From assembly GCA_022828595.1 (NCBI GenBank), contig JAKGHH010000005.1:61189655-61253654 (forward strand): 64,000 nt of DNA, given 5' to 3'. Under the pieces are notes generated by a model that was not told where the DNA came from, ran no database searches, and saw only the letters and a list, made by a program, of their open reading frames with translations. Below are positions 23,451 through 36,214 of the stretch, piece after piece (the stretch's first letter is position 1; each line of letters starts with the position of its first letter). This DNA comes from Nelumbo lutea (lineage: Eukaryota; Streptophyta; Magnoliopsida; Proteales; Nelumbonaceae). Both the position numbers and the translations under genes were made by a program.

Positions 23451-25914
23451 GGACCTCTCATAGTTTGGCTTGGTCTACGGCCTGGTCTAGCCCAAGGCTT
23501 GGCCCACGGACCAGCCCGTCCCATGGCACGGCATGGGCCCGTGCGGGCTCGGGCCGTGGACTATGCCGAACCGACCCCCATATTATCCCAAGGGAGGGAG
23601 GCATGGCCCGGGGTACCTCGTGGGCTAGCACAACACAACACGCATGTGGTCCACACAAATTTAGGGATTGGGCGGAGAAGTTCGAGGATTCTCCATCTTT
23701 GATGAGGAGTGGGGTGTCTTACTCCTAAACTTGCCTGACATTGAGGAGTGGTTGCCTTGCGTTGAACTCGCTTGACAGTAAGAACGAGATGTCTTACCCC
23801 TAAATTTACTGATTTATTTGACCCAGTATTAAGGAAGAGAGGTGGGCAAATAAGCAAAAGCCTTACAAACACTCTCCACAGCATTCAAATGATTTTCTTT
23901 CAAATTCAATCTTGTTTTGGTGCAAATGGGCCCGCTCTGAATATGTCAAAGCCAAATGATTTTCTTTCTAATTCAATCTTGTTTTTAAGAGGTTGAATGA
24001 TGGGGTTTGGTTATCTTTCGTATCTTTGCTACTGTAATTAGGTCAGAGTTAGGTTTGGGTAGGAAATTTCCAACCAGATTCAGTCCAGTTATCAACTAGT
24101 ATCCATCGTTGTCAGATGGGTCCTCAGAAAATGACAAAATTAAGCCAAACTAATCATTTATCAACTGGTTTCATACCGACCCATTGGAAGGACCCAGTTG
24201 ACATATAAAAAGGAGTTCAACTTTTATATAAAAAAAACAATAAGATAATTAATTCCTTCAAGTTTAAAGCCCAAATTTAGGCTTTGTGCTTAGGACTTGA
24301 AACTTTAAAAGTGTTTTAGCTTTTAGATGGCTATGTTCTTCAGTTTGAAAAGTAAATTTCACAGGAAATAATTCAGAAACTCCTGAATAGTGGTGAAATG
24401 ACTGAATGGAGAAGAGGAATTTTCTTGCAGCCATCAGTGAAGCACAAAAGCAGAAATTAAGTACAGACAACCAAGCATAGCTGACCTCATTCCATAAAAC
24501 AGAAACTTTGATTTGTAGAGATGGGTCCTTACTTTCACTTTGAGACAAAAATAGTTGAGATAGATGACTGCTCTTGCTGTTTCCCTCACCCTCAGTGGTA
24601 AAATGGCTGTAATATATTCGATCTGTGATGGGTTTATACACTTTTAACAATCGACAGATTCTATTATGGGAATGGTAGATGAAAGCCTGTTGTGGGAATG
24701 GCCGATTCCCTGATAAATAGCTTTGACTTGATCCATGGTCCAAGGCTTGGCCCACAGGCCAGCCTGGCCCACAATATGACATAGGCCTATATGGGGTTTG
24801 GGCTGTGGCACAACCCGCACTTTACATGGACCCAGCACGACACGTTTTACACCTCTAACCCTTATATTATTATTTTGATTAATAAAAAAATGAATGAGAA
24901 TGAAATTTGTAACCAAACATATTACAAATTTTACTCTCATTCTTGCCGTAAAAAAATCATTTTTTGGAAAAAAAGCATTTAATTCGTAGCAATATTTTCT
25001 CATTCTTCTCATTTGTACTCATTTTTTTTCCATCTTGAAATTTCATTTTGGGTAAGAATGAGAATTGAACTAAATCAATTCCATCTTGGAATTAAACCAA
25101 ATGAATTTCATTTTGGGTAAGAATGAGAATTCATCCTGGCCCAAATGTTTAAGTCATCTAAACATTCAGTTTGCCTGTTAGATTAAAATTTTCAAACTTA
25201 AAAAATATATAAAAGAATTGTAAAAACTAAAAGAAAAGTGTAAAAAAAAGAAATTTAAGTGTTGATCAACAATCAATAACTCATGACTACTTGCAGCCTT
25301 TTTCCCTTGTCTCGTAAAACCCTAATCCATTTTTCTTCATTTTGCAGAGATCTAAGGAAGAAGAATTTGGGACTCCAAACAGAAAGATATACACTCCTCT
25401 TCACATGTCTCTAACTCTCCATAAACATCAGATCGGATGAAGAAATTAGAAAATCTTATCGAAGGACATAAATCTATCACCCCAATAAATGCTAATCTCC
25501 ACAGATGAAGATATTGCTACAGAAGATGTTCAACAGATTCATAAAGCATATAAAATCTTAATGAAAATGAGTATTATAAAACAAAGAAAACTGTCGCATA
25601 TAAAACCCTAACCTGGGCGGACACCAATAACGAATGCTTGCAAAAACAAATAGGTGAAGCCATTTACAAAAAAAATCATTTGAAGATCTAAAGCAACCTA
25701 TGTGCTTGTGTGAACTAGTTTCGATAATAACTCCATTTTGAATGTCAAATATATAAAATTTCAAGGTCAAAACAACAAGATTGTTGTTGCTTCAATTATC
25801 ATTAAAACTTCTAATTCCAAAAAAAAAAAAAAAAACAAAAGAAAACCTTAACGGCAAACTGGCCGTTCAAATGTCTTGCACGTATGATGTGCAATGTCTT
25901 GCAAATTTTGACGT
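23451..25914. other. Intergenic region with repeat fragments
   Basis: GC-rich repeat words at 23460-23660 and 24727-24850 (GGCTTGGCCCACGG / GGCTTGGCCCACAGG). A 26-bp direct repeat, TTTCATTTTGGGTAAGAATG plus AGAATT, occurs at about 25044 and 25107, typical of a MITE arm. The longest frame (24264-24782, minus) shows no recognisable motif. Confidence 0.4.
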
Positions 25915-26242
25915 GTTCCAATTTGATTGAAAATGCACTCTAGTCCAAAATCAATTTGGACAGATTGGATAGACCAACAAGATATATTGAATTGGACCAA
26001 TCTGATCCAAAATATTTATTAGATTGGATTGGACCTAATCCAGTTTAGACATTAGACTGAATTTGGGTTGAAACCAATCTAAATCAAAATGAATTGAATA
26101 GATTGGACAGTCTAAATATTAAATTGGACTGGTCCAAATTAATCTAAAACATTCATTAAATTGAATTAAACCTGATCCATTTATAATAAACTCACATTAG
26201 ACTGGATCGAATTGGGCCAAATTCAGTCCAATTGACACCTTA
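25915..26242. mobile_element. Degenerate hAT-type MITE related to 48784-49197
   Basis: Dense TTGGACC/CCAATC words and a right end TCCAATTGACACCTTA, the reverse complement of the left terminus TAGGGGTGTCAATTGGA of the 48.8-kb element. The left end is unclear and no clean 8-bp duplication is visible. Confidence 0.5.
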
Positions 26243-26694
26243 GCACAATAAACACTGCTAGGGATGTAACAGGGTCAAATTTACCCGGACACGGATGGTT
26301 TTCCGAACCTTGATCAATTAAAGGATCTCTAATAATAAATAGGACCCATATTTTGTCTATCTTAGAATGATGTAATCAAGCCAATCAATATGATAGATAT
26401 CTGGGGAACCACGCTCAACATTAAGAAATGAACTTCTGGGGCCGGGCAGTTAAGGATTGCCCCAAACCAGAATTTATTCCCAAAGTTATCGATCAAACCT
26501 AGCTCCAGATATGAATATGATAGGTTGGTTAGGTGTGAAATTTAACCTCTTATCAAATTTATATTAAACCCATCCAAATCGCATGGGTTACCACGCTAGC
26601 TAGTTAATTATAACAGACAATAGTCTCGCCAGACTTTACGATCATAACTAGTGCATAGCAACTGAAATCGTTCATGCTCTTTCACGATCTAACC
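26243..26694. other. Upstream region of P450 copy B
   Basis: The 60 bases before the start codon align with the flank of copy A (AACT.GTGCATA...AGCAACT), so the duplication included upstream sequence. No clear TATA box. Confidence 0.45.
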
Positions 26695-27573
26695 ATGTCA
26701 CTGGTTCTTCCCTTTCTTCTATGCCTTCCTCTATTCTTCTTCTTCTTTTCCCTCAAGAAGAAGAGAAGAGTTGATAAAGAGCTTGTAGGAACAGGAACTG
26801 GGCTTCTTCCACCAGGCCCCCCTAAGCTTCTCTTCATTGGAAACTTTCACCAATTCACAACAACGTCATCTCTTCACCGTAGGCTGCACCATCTTTCTAG
26901 GAGATATGGTCCGCTTATGCCCCTACAACTCGGCTCCAGACCAACAGTGGTAGTTTCCTCAGCAAGAATAGCAAAGGAGATCATGAAAACTCATGATCTC
27001 GAATTCGCCGGCAGACCATCCTTTGTTTGCCAGCAAAAACTGGAGGGAATTGAGGAAGATATGCATTACTGAGCTGTTTAGCACCAAGAGAGTGCAATCC
27101 TTTCGGTGCATAAGAGAGGATGAGATTTTTCAATTGATCAAGTCGATTTCCGGTCAGTTAGCCGCTTCCTCCAGTCCAGTACTCCTGTCAATTTGACAGA
27201 TGTCGCACTTGCTCTTTCAAATAACATCATCTGTCGGATTGCTTTTGGCAAGACATTCCAGCATGAAAGTTGCTATAAGTGTTCTTTTTCTCAACTCCTC
27301 AAGGAAGCTCAGGCCTTGTTCATTAACTTTGCTTTCGCTGATTATTTTCCATCTCTAGGGTGGGTGTTTGATATTCTGAGTGGACTATCTCGTAGACTCG
27401 AGAGGAACTTCCAAGGCTTGGATTTGTTTTACAGCCAAGTCATCGGGGAGCATCTTGATCCCAAGAGGCCCAAGGCCGAGAAAGAAAACATCACCGACAT
27501 CTTGCTTCGAATGCACAAGGATCAATCAATCTCAGTTGACCTCAAGATGGAGCACATCAAGGGAGTACTCATG

Positions 27574-30500
27574 GTATATATATTAGCTCTACAATTATTT
27601 TCTCTCTTACCTCTACAAATTAGAGAAAACTCTTGTGTTCTACTTGTTTGTCTGCAAATGTTTTTTTAATTTTCACACATCATCTTGTATCTTGCTTCCT
27701 CCCGCAATTAATCTAAAACAAACATCTTGGTTCCTACCGTGAAAAAATGGTTGAACCTATAACTGGGAAGGTATACCTACATTATAACATTAATGATTAA
27801 ATAATATACCTCCGGCTCCGGGTCCGGGGGTGTGGGGCCGGTGGGAGACTCACATGCACCCCAGTCCCCAAATAGTACTGCTCTCAGGCTCTCCTCCTGT
27901 GCTTTATTATGAGATGTTCCCAACCCCCATGCAGGGTAAAGAATTCTTCTGGGTAGAAGACCCGGAAGAAAGAATTCGGCCATTTACAATTGATCCGGAC
28001 CTGCTTTACTAAACTACTTGTCTATAGGTTGTTCTTAAATTTTTACCACCCGGCACCTGCTTTACTAAACTAAATTGAAACAGAAAGAATTCGGACATTT
28101 TACAATTGAGCCATCACTGAAACGTGTTCGGACGCGTTTCGGATGTGTTTGAAAGTTTTAAATGACCCTCATAATATTCAGATAGACATCGGTGATGTAG
28201 GGACAAGACTCGAAGGGAGATGGCAAAGGAGAACTCGAAGAAACACTATATTCGCTGGCCGACACTGCCGCTATTCTCAGTCACCTGGTGGCGGTCCTAT
28301 TCGATTTCTCAACAACGGCGTTCTCAGTCGGCGGTCCTACTTGATTTCCCTCTCACTCCGTCCCTCTCTCTTCCTCTTCCCCAATCTTACCACCGGCTGC
28401 TACTATTGCTGTTCTCAGTCGGCCGGCAGTGGTCCTGTTTGATTTCTCAGCAGCGACGTTTTCAGTTGGCGGTCCTGTTCGATTTCTCTCTCTCTCCCTC
28501 TCCCTCTCCCTTGTCTTGTCGCCATTGTTGTTGTTTTTCAGTCGGTCGCCGGCGGTCCTGTTCAAGGTAGGCAGTAATGAAGATCAGAAACCCTCAATCC
28601 AAGTTAAATCCGTTGATAACGTCGGTTCTAACGCTGTCGCCGACTCCGTCCGAAGCTTCTAGGAGGGCGAATGGGATATTATCCGAGTGGAGCTGAGTAG
28701 CAGCAGGCAGCAGCTAACCCAGCAAGCCTAGCTCCAACAACGACAACTCCTATGCTCTTTTCCGACGGGGAGTTGACGGAGATATGAACGGCTCGGGTTC
28801 TGAGTCTAGCTCGGTACTTGTGTCTGTGGAGTTCATGAGAGGGAGAAGGAAGCAGCTGGGAAGGTTTCGAGAGTGGTAGAGAGAAGTGGAAACCTTCCGT
28901 GGAGATGGCAATTCCCACCTGAGCCCTCACAATTTGATAATTTATAATAATTGTTAAATTATGAATTTATTTTTAATTTACAAATTTATTAAATAATAAT
29001 GTTTTTATTTTGTATGTTTTATTTGTATTAATTATTAATTGATTTAATTTTTTATATTTTAATAGATTTAATTTAATAATTTGATAATTATTAAATTTTT
29101 TTTCATTGTTTCATGGACTTTATTAATATTTTCATTATTATTTCAACTCTTAATAATTCATTTTAATATGAATTTATATGTTTTTTTCAATTTTATTCTT
29201 ATTTTAATAGATTATTTTTTTATTTTTATTTTATAATTTACTCATATTTTTAATGTTATTTTGAATTTAATAAATTATTTATATGAAATAATGAAAGTTG
29301 AACTCAAAATTACCACATAGCCTGTCTTAGGGGTAAAATAGTAAATTTAAGGAATTTCAGATGTTGAAAGGTTAATCCAACACAAACAACTTTATCTATT
29401 CATAGCCTCTAAAAAGTAGAAAACATTCATGCCTCTTTTCAGATTTCAAACAATTTTAATATCTTTTTAACATTTCAGATTTCAGATTTATCTAAGGCCA
29501 CTTTAGTCAGTCTTTGTAAGGGAAATCCCCATATCTAACATGACGATAGAAGGGATTAAAAGGATATATAAATCCCCATATCTTTCTTTGATGTTTGGAG
29601 CTTCTTTTGATGATTTCATTCAGTTTCATTTGGTGTGAAAGTGGCTTTATTTAGATTTCTTTTGTGCTCTGTTTCTAGTAGTCGCTTGTGAAAGTGGTTT
29701 TTTTTGTAGCTCCCCTTTTCTTGCGGCTCCTGGCTTGGTTATGCATTAATTTTCTATGATTAATTTCAGATGATATTGAACAGAAAATTAGAAAATGTTG
29801 AGGAACAAAAGAATTCAAGATAGAGAAAAGTACACTGATTAATAAAAGATGGATAAACAGAAGAAACCTTTGAGCAACCTGAAACAATATATGAACATAG
29901 AAATTTAATGGAAAGTGATGTAGGATGGATTGTGAACAATATTTCTTGGCAACATTTCTGTATTAGCCATCCCAGTCTCAGGGATGAAGCCATTTGTTTA
30001 TATATCTCTTCTATGTTAATAATTTTTTCTTTTTTTTTGTTACTCATCGACAAAAAAGAAACAGTTTTATATGGGATATGTTTATGGGGTTGAAAGATTG
30101 GAGAGGACTGGATTAGACTGTATTTTCAATCCAATCTAGAGTAGGTGATTTAGAGAAACGAAATCCTCTTCAGGAGAATCTAATGAAAGATTTTTTTTGG
30201 TAATCTATCTAGGGAAAGAATGTGAATTGAAGACTTTGGCCATGGAACTTACCTAAATTAGTTTTTCAATAAGTATGGCTATACAAGAATAGAAAAGGCT
30301 AACTACCATATCAGGTTTAATTGGAAACTTGTAAAATGATGAAAATAACCTTGCTGTCCAGAAATACCAACATGTGTAAACAATTCAGAGAATTCCAATC
30401 TTGACTCCTTGGATCCTGCATCGCTTAACTTATGTTCCTTACTCTTCCATCACCAATGTTGCTGCTTATCAAAGTTCTCCTTTCATTCAATCTGTGCCTT

Positions 30501-31948
30501 TTGGATTAAAAAGAGCTTAGCAAGTTGGATGGTGTAGCTATTTATTTATTTATTTTTCTTGAAAGGTCTGATTGGTCTTGGTTAGAAATCGATATGTGAC
30601 AGCATAATAACTACTGCTGTTGCTGTTTAGAGTTATGTTTATGGTTACATGCTGATAAGAAAATAGGGCTATAAGTTCTGCATTAAGATGGCAGTCATGG
30701 TTCCCTCTCTCTCTCTCACATTCTAAATCACCTAAATTATCTCTTCTTCTAAAATTTCTTTTAATCTATCTCCTCCATCTAGATCTTCCTCCTAAAACAT
30801 ATCATAATCTATCTCTCATTAAGCCACGCCACATTCCTTATATTTCTATATCTTTTCCCTTGCCAGCCCCACAATGCCCCTTCTTTTTGGAAACGTGGAA
30901 TGTCTTGACTTTAGTTTCATTATACAAATATAACTACTACCTAATTTGTTTTCTAATTCTCGTATTATATTGGTCATGAATTTAGGTAGTAGAGAAAGAA
31001 GGAAAGGGGATGAGAGGTAAATTCATGTCCAATATAATGAGATATTTAGAGAAACAAATTAGTAGAAAATTAGGTAGTAGTTTTGTTTGTTGAAGGAAAC
31101 TAAAGTCAAGATATGCCACGTTTCCAAAAAGAATGGGCATTATGGGAATGGCAAGGAAAAAGATAGAGAAATATAAGGAATGCAATGTGGCTTAATGAGA
31201 GATGAGTTATAAGATGTTGTAGGAGGAAGTTTTAGGTGGGAGAGATAGATTTTGGGAGAGATAGATTTTTTTAAGGTTTGAATTGTTGAGAGAAAGCATG
31301 ATGTGTTCGAATAAGATAGACTTAGCCCCTACTGACTTAGTTTAATGGGTGGGCTTAGGCTCCATTTGTCATTATATTCCTTATTTTAAGGACTTATCTC
31401 CTTTTTACTATTAAAAACTCAGTATTCATAGGACATTTTATTTGCAAAAAGTAGATAGGTTCTTAAAATAAGGAGTGCCAAATGCAGATTTAGAAGGAAA
31501 AGGAAAGAGAGTTGAGGAGGAAGCTGGAAAGGGAATCGGAGAAGAGTTCACATCTCCTGATGATGTCATCATTGAGAGATATTCCCAATACATGGCGGGG
31601 ATGTCCTGTGGGTGGGGCGGCCCCTTGTGGGGTAGAGATGTGATCTCATTGGAGAAAGGAGAGGAATGCTGACTACTGCTGACATGGCTTATATATATCA
31701 CTATATAATATTAGATAGATTCTTTATAGCTGAAGTGTCCAAGAATACTGGGACTCACACTGTGTAATTATATATTGCAATTTCTTTAATTATTGAATGG
31801 TAATAAATCAGAGAATTTAACTCCATTCAGAGTTTTGAAATTTTACTTCCGAGACAGTCAAATACTAAGTCCACAGTCAGCCAACTTGCACATTGCACTT
31901 ACATGTTTACACGATCTTCATGTTTCTTCTATTATTTTTCATCAACAG
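27574..31948 (+). other. Intron of P450 copy B, repeat-filled
   Basis: A 4.4-kb intron. It holds a partial MITE arm near 27838-27990 (GAGATGTTCCCAACCCCCATGC, family P-like), a GC-rich block 28200-28930 with repeated TTCTCAGTCGGCGGTCCT words and TCTCTC runs, AT-rich sequence 28.93-29.3 kb, a long foldback at 30748-31271 and a family-P half-arm at 31570-31640. No supported exon. Confidence 0.6.
30748..31271. mobile_element. Long foldback (MITE-like) element in the P450 intron
   Basis: The left arm (about 30755-30955) pairs with the right arm (about 31040-31270) over roughly 200 bp. Paired words include ATCTCTCATTAAGCCAC / GTGGCTTAATGAGAGAT, TTTTTGGAAACGTGG / CCACGTTTCCAAAAA and ACTACTACCTAAT / ATTAGGTAGTAGT. 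No coding frame. Superfamily not determined. Confidence 0.78.
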
Positions 31949-32557
31949 AATATTTTTATAGCTGGAACGGACACAAACTCTGCGGCTGTGGTTTGGGCAA
32001 TGACGGAACTAGCTAAGAAGCCAATAGTGATGAAGAAAATAGAAGATGAACTAAGAGGTCTTATAGGAAATAAAGGGTACGTAGATGAAGATGGTCTTAA
32101 TCAATTTCATTACCTGAAATGTGTGGTAAAGGAGACACTGAGATTGCACCCTCCTGCTCCTTTGTTGGTTCCACACGAAACTAGAAACCATTGTAGAATT
32201 GATGGGTATGATATTTATCCCCAAACCCAGGTTATTGTGAATGATTGGGCAATTGGAATGGATCCCGAAATATGGAAGAACCCAGAAGAGTTTATACCAG
32301 AAAGGTTCATGGATGGAAACATTGACTTTACGGGTCAACATTTTGAGTTTATACCGTTCGGAGCTGGTAGAAGAATATGCCCTGGGATGCATCTCGGAGT
32401 TACTATTGTGGAGCTTACCCTTGCAAATCTTCTCTACTCATTTAACTGGGAACTTGCTGACGGGATGGAGAAGGAAGATATCGACATGGATGAACTACCG
32501 GGTATTTCAGTTCATAAGAAAAATCCTCTTCGCCTTTTGGCCATTAGTTATATATAA

Positions 32558-34440
32558 CGAATTATATATGTGGTGGTGTCGTCCAAGTTGTAGAGGTGGC
32601 TGCCTGTAGTGTTGGTGGAAGTACGGATTTCCCCAAAATGTTTTATATGAAAATATAATATATGGGTATCCATGCATGATATAAAAGAGATCTATCATAT
32701 GCTTTGTATTATATTGTGACCCCTATGCCTTTATCTTTTTGGGATCCCCACACTTAAACATTCCATAACTAAAACCTCCCATCTGAAGCCAATGAACATA
32801 AAAAATTAAAAAGTAATAAGTAACAAAAATTATGGACTTTTGTAATTTATATAGTGGGATGAACGGTTAAATTGGTTAAAGATTGATTTAAGGGCCCATA
32901 ATTCAACAATGGATATGGAACTGAATAGAGTAGAATGTTGCAACAGGATTCATGTAGCCAATTCCATACAATTGAGACAAGGTTTAGTTTGAGTTGAACC
33001 AATTAATGATACTGTGCTGAGTGCAGGAGAATTGTACATATGTATTTTGTTTGGTACCCACTACCCTTGTGGTAAGTCATGAAGAATGTAGGTGGGGTTT
33101 TTTTTTATCTGATTTAGGAGATTAAATTAGGTTTTATTTTCAGGCCAATGTAATGTTTTGAAAGGCTTTATGCTGTTTTTTCTTTTTTGGGTTAGAAAAC
33201 CAAATTAGATTTGATATCTGTGGTGTATGGATGGAAACAAGTCCCATGATATAGGGAATTAGTATGAAAAAAAATGTATTGGAAAAATTAGTAAAGTTGA
33301 AATATGTTGCTTTATTGGTAGATTTTCCATGAAATTTTGTATATATATATATATATATATAACCAGTCTTCATGTATACAACATTGGCCATCCCCTCCAT
33401 ATAAGGAATTAAATATTAGGACAATTAGTTAGATCCTCAATTCATTAAGATGCCGATGCAGTCAACCATCTCAAAAAACAGAGTGGTCTAACAACATTTC
33501 ACAATTAAGTTCAAAGCTCACAAGGTGGTACATTTCCTCCATGTTCTTACTGTTACTCTTGTTTTTTTTTTTTTTTTTTTTTGTTTTTGATAAGAACTGT
33601 TACTCTTGGAAATGCCTTTGAGGTTCAGTGTTCAACAATGAGATCCTTGACAACATGAATTAGTGCTACCAGGATCTGTTGTGGAAAAGTAATTTGCTGA
33701 CCTAGAATCATGTGGGTTCCAATATTAATACTTGATAGCTAGAATTGGTGGTAAAGGTGTTGAGAACTGTTTCAATGGTTCCCCTTGACTTCTTCCAAGG
33801 GATGGTACTAAATCAAAGATATGGTGGTAAACGTAGAAAAATGACAGATGATGTATGCTATTATTGCCATATTATCTTTTTTTCTTGTTTTCCTATTTGT
33901 ATATTTAAAATTTACCCTTTTTTTATTGATTTATGTAAACCTCTTTAATTTATTCATTTAACCTTCTAGCTTTGTTGAATGTTGATTTCTCCTCTTCAAC
34001 AGATAGAGTAATTTAATTAATTAAATTGTATGGAAAAGTTAAGTATCCACTTTTTATAACTTGTACCAATTAATCTAAATAATTAAATTGACCACCTCCC
34101 TCAATGTCTTATTTTTAAGCATTTTTATCAATATTTCGTTTACTTTACATTTTCTAACAATTTATATGTTATGGTTTGTAGGTTCAACCATTATGCTAAG
34201 TGAATTTACATTGGAAGATGTGCTATATTATTTGATAATTTGATTTTTTTCAAATCCTTGTACTTTTTTATGTCAATTAGATATTGTAGTTGAACCCTTT
34301 GTTTTAGATATTGTAATAATTAATCTTTTAATTAATAGATTTTATTTTAAATTATATTTTTTATTTAAATTGATTAAGCCTTCGTATATCTATTGTCATG
34401 AGATTTGTATCAAGTAGATATTAAAGTGATTAATCAATAA
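32558..34440. other. Intergenic, downstream of P450 copy B
   Basis: Contains probable P450 3' UTR, an (AT)n run at about 33341-33361, a poly-T run at about 33562-33582 and AT-rich DNA. No gene found. Confidence 0.4.
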
Positions 34441-34942
34441 AAAGTGCAGGTACGAAGTTGAAATTAACCTAGCATAAAAATAAGAAAAATAGAGAAAAAG
34501 ATCTAAGCCAGCAGTCATCCAACCGTCAGCTTTGCCATAAATAAGACCTAACGTGGCGGTCAGAAAGTATCTAAACCGGCAAATCAAACTGCCGCGTAAA
34601 GAAGCATGTTCATTTTGACAAAACCAAAGGCGACGGTTAGATAAGATCTAAGTCGGCGATTTAGACCGCCACATGAAAAAGTAAATCAGTTTCAACAAAA
34701 CCTAAGTAGGCGGTTAGAACAGATCTAAGGCAGCATTTCCCTTTCGTAATGCTAAGCTGACGGATCTGACACACCGCCGCGTTAATGGAGGTTGAATCAC
34801 CCTCGACCGGCTAACAAAGGCGACGATCTTCTCTATATAAGTTGGCGGTCTTGACCTAAGGCGGAAGCTACTCAGACGGCAAACCGAAGACCGGCGGTCC
34901 AAAGGCCTACGACCACCGGCTTAAGGTGTTTTTCTTGTAGTG
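34441..34942. mobile_element. CACTA-like terminal fragment
   Basis: Ends TTTTTCTTGTAGTG (reverse complement CACTACAAGAAAAA), the common CACTA terminus in plants. The interior has a roughly 100-bp imperfect direct repeat with GGCGGTTAGA / ATCTAAG(T/G)C words, as expected for subterminal repeats. The opposite end is not identified. It abuts the third P450 relic. Confidence 0.55.
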
Positions 34943-34969
34943 ATGGACGATCAGAACGGTCTGATAAGG

Positions 34970-35014
34970 CATAAGAAAATTCCTCTTTGCCTTTTGGCCA
35001 CTAGTTATATATGA
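34970..35014 (+). pseudogene. CYP71-type P450 copy C: last 14 codons only
   Basis: CATAAGAAAATTCCTCTTTG... to TGA encodes HKKIPLCLLATSYI, matching the C-terminus HKKNPLRLLAISYI of copy B (about 32513-32557). Everything upstream is replaced by the CACTA-like fragment. It shows that the locus once held at least three P450 copies in the same orientation. Confidence 0.75.
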
Positions 35015-35723
35015 TGAATGATGATGGGAAATTTATCAAATGATCCATAGATTTGTTTTTTTGTTGTTTAGGCCTTAGGGTGGTGTATTGGTGTTGAACT
35101 TGTACAAGTAGTAGGTGGCAAATGTAGGATTATGTGAACAGAATAGTTACGTTGTGCTTATTGTTTGAAATAAACACGTTTCGTTTGAGTGAATGTTAAA
35201 TCTATATCTATATAAACACGTTTCGTTTGAGTGAATGTTAAATCTATATCTATATCATACTATTATTAAAGTGTGAAGTGTGAAGTGTGAACTAAAATAC
35301 CCAAGTTTTAAATTTGGTTTCTCTTTATTTATATTTATATCATAATTAAGATAGAAATAAAAAATTAAAAAAATACAACAATATAATTAAAAATAGTTTG
35401 ATTCTTCTCTATTTGTGCCCCCCAAAAGAATCCACCCCTCCCAAGACCCACCAACACTGGGTAATGACCTTTCCTTATTGAGCTTCGGGGCTCTTAAATT
35501 TTATTGATCATCTCTTAATTAATTTGTAATTTGTGTTCAAGCGTGGCTGCTACAAAAGTGGATTGTTTTGGACCTTGGGGTATAAGGTATCGATGTTCAT
35601 CAATGATACAATGGGATGAAGTTGTTCAATTGAAAATCTTCTAGTGCCGCATTGGACTTATACCTAAGCCTAGATGGAAGGATAGTTGGGAAAACTTAGG
35701 GGTGTTCAGCTGGTTTTGTTTTT
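35015..35723. other. Intergenic region
   Basis: A tandem duplication of about 43 bp (TATAAACACGTTTCGTTTGA block) at about 35170-35255 and short GTGTGAA repeats; otherwise no feature. Confidence 0.45.
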
Positions 35724-35732
35724 GATGAAAAT

Positions 35733-35905
35733 GGAACGGGATCTGCTCCTCACATAGGGGCGCCTCACATGCACATCCACCGTGCATTGGGAACATCTCC
35801 AGCGAATAATAACTTATAAGTAAGGGAGATGTTCCCAATGCATGGTACGATTTGCATGTAAGGCACGAGTGAGGCACTTTCTGTGTGAGGAGCAGATCCA
35901 GTCTC
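35733..35905. mobile_element. Palindromic long-TIR MITE (family P), best-preserved copy
   Basis: 173 bp. The arms GGAACGGGATCTGCTCCTCA... and its mirror ending TGTGAGGAGCAGATCCAGTC pair over about 75 bp. Flanking duplication GATGAAAAT (35724-35732) and GATGAAAAC (35906-35914), 8 of 9 identical. A 9-bp duplication with long TIRs points to a Mutator-like (MULE) derivative. Confidence 0.85.
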
Positions 35906-36007
35906 GATGAAAACATAAGCAATTATCAAGTCATCAAAAAATAATATAATTTTGTTGATAAAGCAATTGTTCTTGTTTTCAAAAACATAACCAATCATGT
36001 TTGCCAA

Positions 36008-36156
36008 GTCCAGATCTGTTCTTCACATGGACCTCCACCATGTATGGAGAACACCTATTGTACTTATATGTTGTTATTCATGGGAGATGTTCACAATGCA
36101 TGATGGGATGTGCCTGGGAGGTAGGTTTGGGATGCGCCTCGTGAGGAGCAGATCCC
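36008..36156. mobile_element. Palindromic long-TIR MITE (family P), copy 4
   Basis: Left arm CAGATCTGTTCTTCACATGG, right arm CGTGAGGAGCAGATCCC, with GGGAGATGTTCACAATGCAT internal. More diverged than the 35733 copy. Confidence 0.7.
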
Positions 36157-36214
36157 AAGGGCAATTGCATCCTTCCTCTATTTTTCATTAAAGATGCTGC
36201 ATACATTTCCATAC

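Larger units (their letters stand above)
26695..32557 (+). pseudogene. CYP71-type cytochrome P450, copy B (two exons, two lesions in exon 1)
   Basis: Exon 1 is 26695-27573 (start MSLVLPFLLCLPLFFFF, a membrane anchor, then the hinge LLPPGPPKLLFIGN; donor ATG|GTATAT). Exon 2 is 31949-32557 (acceptor ATCAACAG). The single intron just before the I-helix is typical of CYP71-clan genes. Exon 2 is fully open and keeps all signatures: AGTDTNSA (I-helix), KETLRLHP (E-x-x-R), PERF and the heme loop FGAGRRICPG. Exon 1 has two faults. A deletion of about 47 bp near 27037 removes the segment copy A still has (FAPYGEY) and shifts the frame to a stop at about 27070. A 5-bp tandem duplication CCAGTCCAGT (27171-27180) shifts it back. 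If real, no full enzyme is made; the family otherwise carries out NADPH-dependent oxidation of secondary metabolites at the ER. An upstream in-frame ATG at 26674 has no match in copy A's flank, so 26695 is preferred. Confidence 0.85.

Noticed and set aside
24264..24782. 172-residue minus-strand frame
   Set aside because: No motif, no splice or start context, and the 5' end lies in a GC-rich dispersed repeat.
28220..28570. Frame starting MAKENSKKHYIRW, reminiscent of the N-terminus of plant Myb/SANT-like proteins
   Set aside because: Only 13 residues are suggestive. The rest is translation of TTCTCAGTCGGCGGTCC repeats and CT runs, with no second motif.
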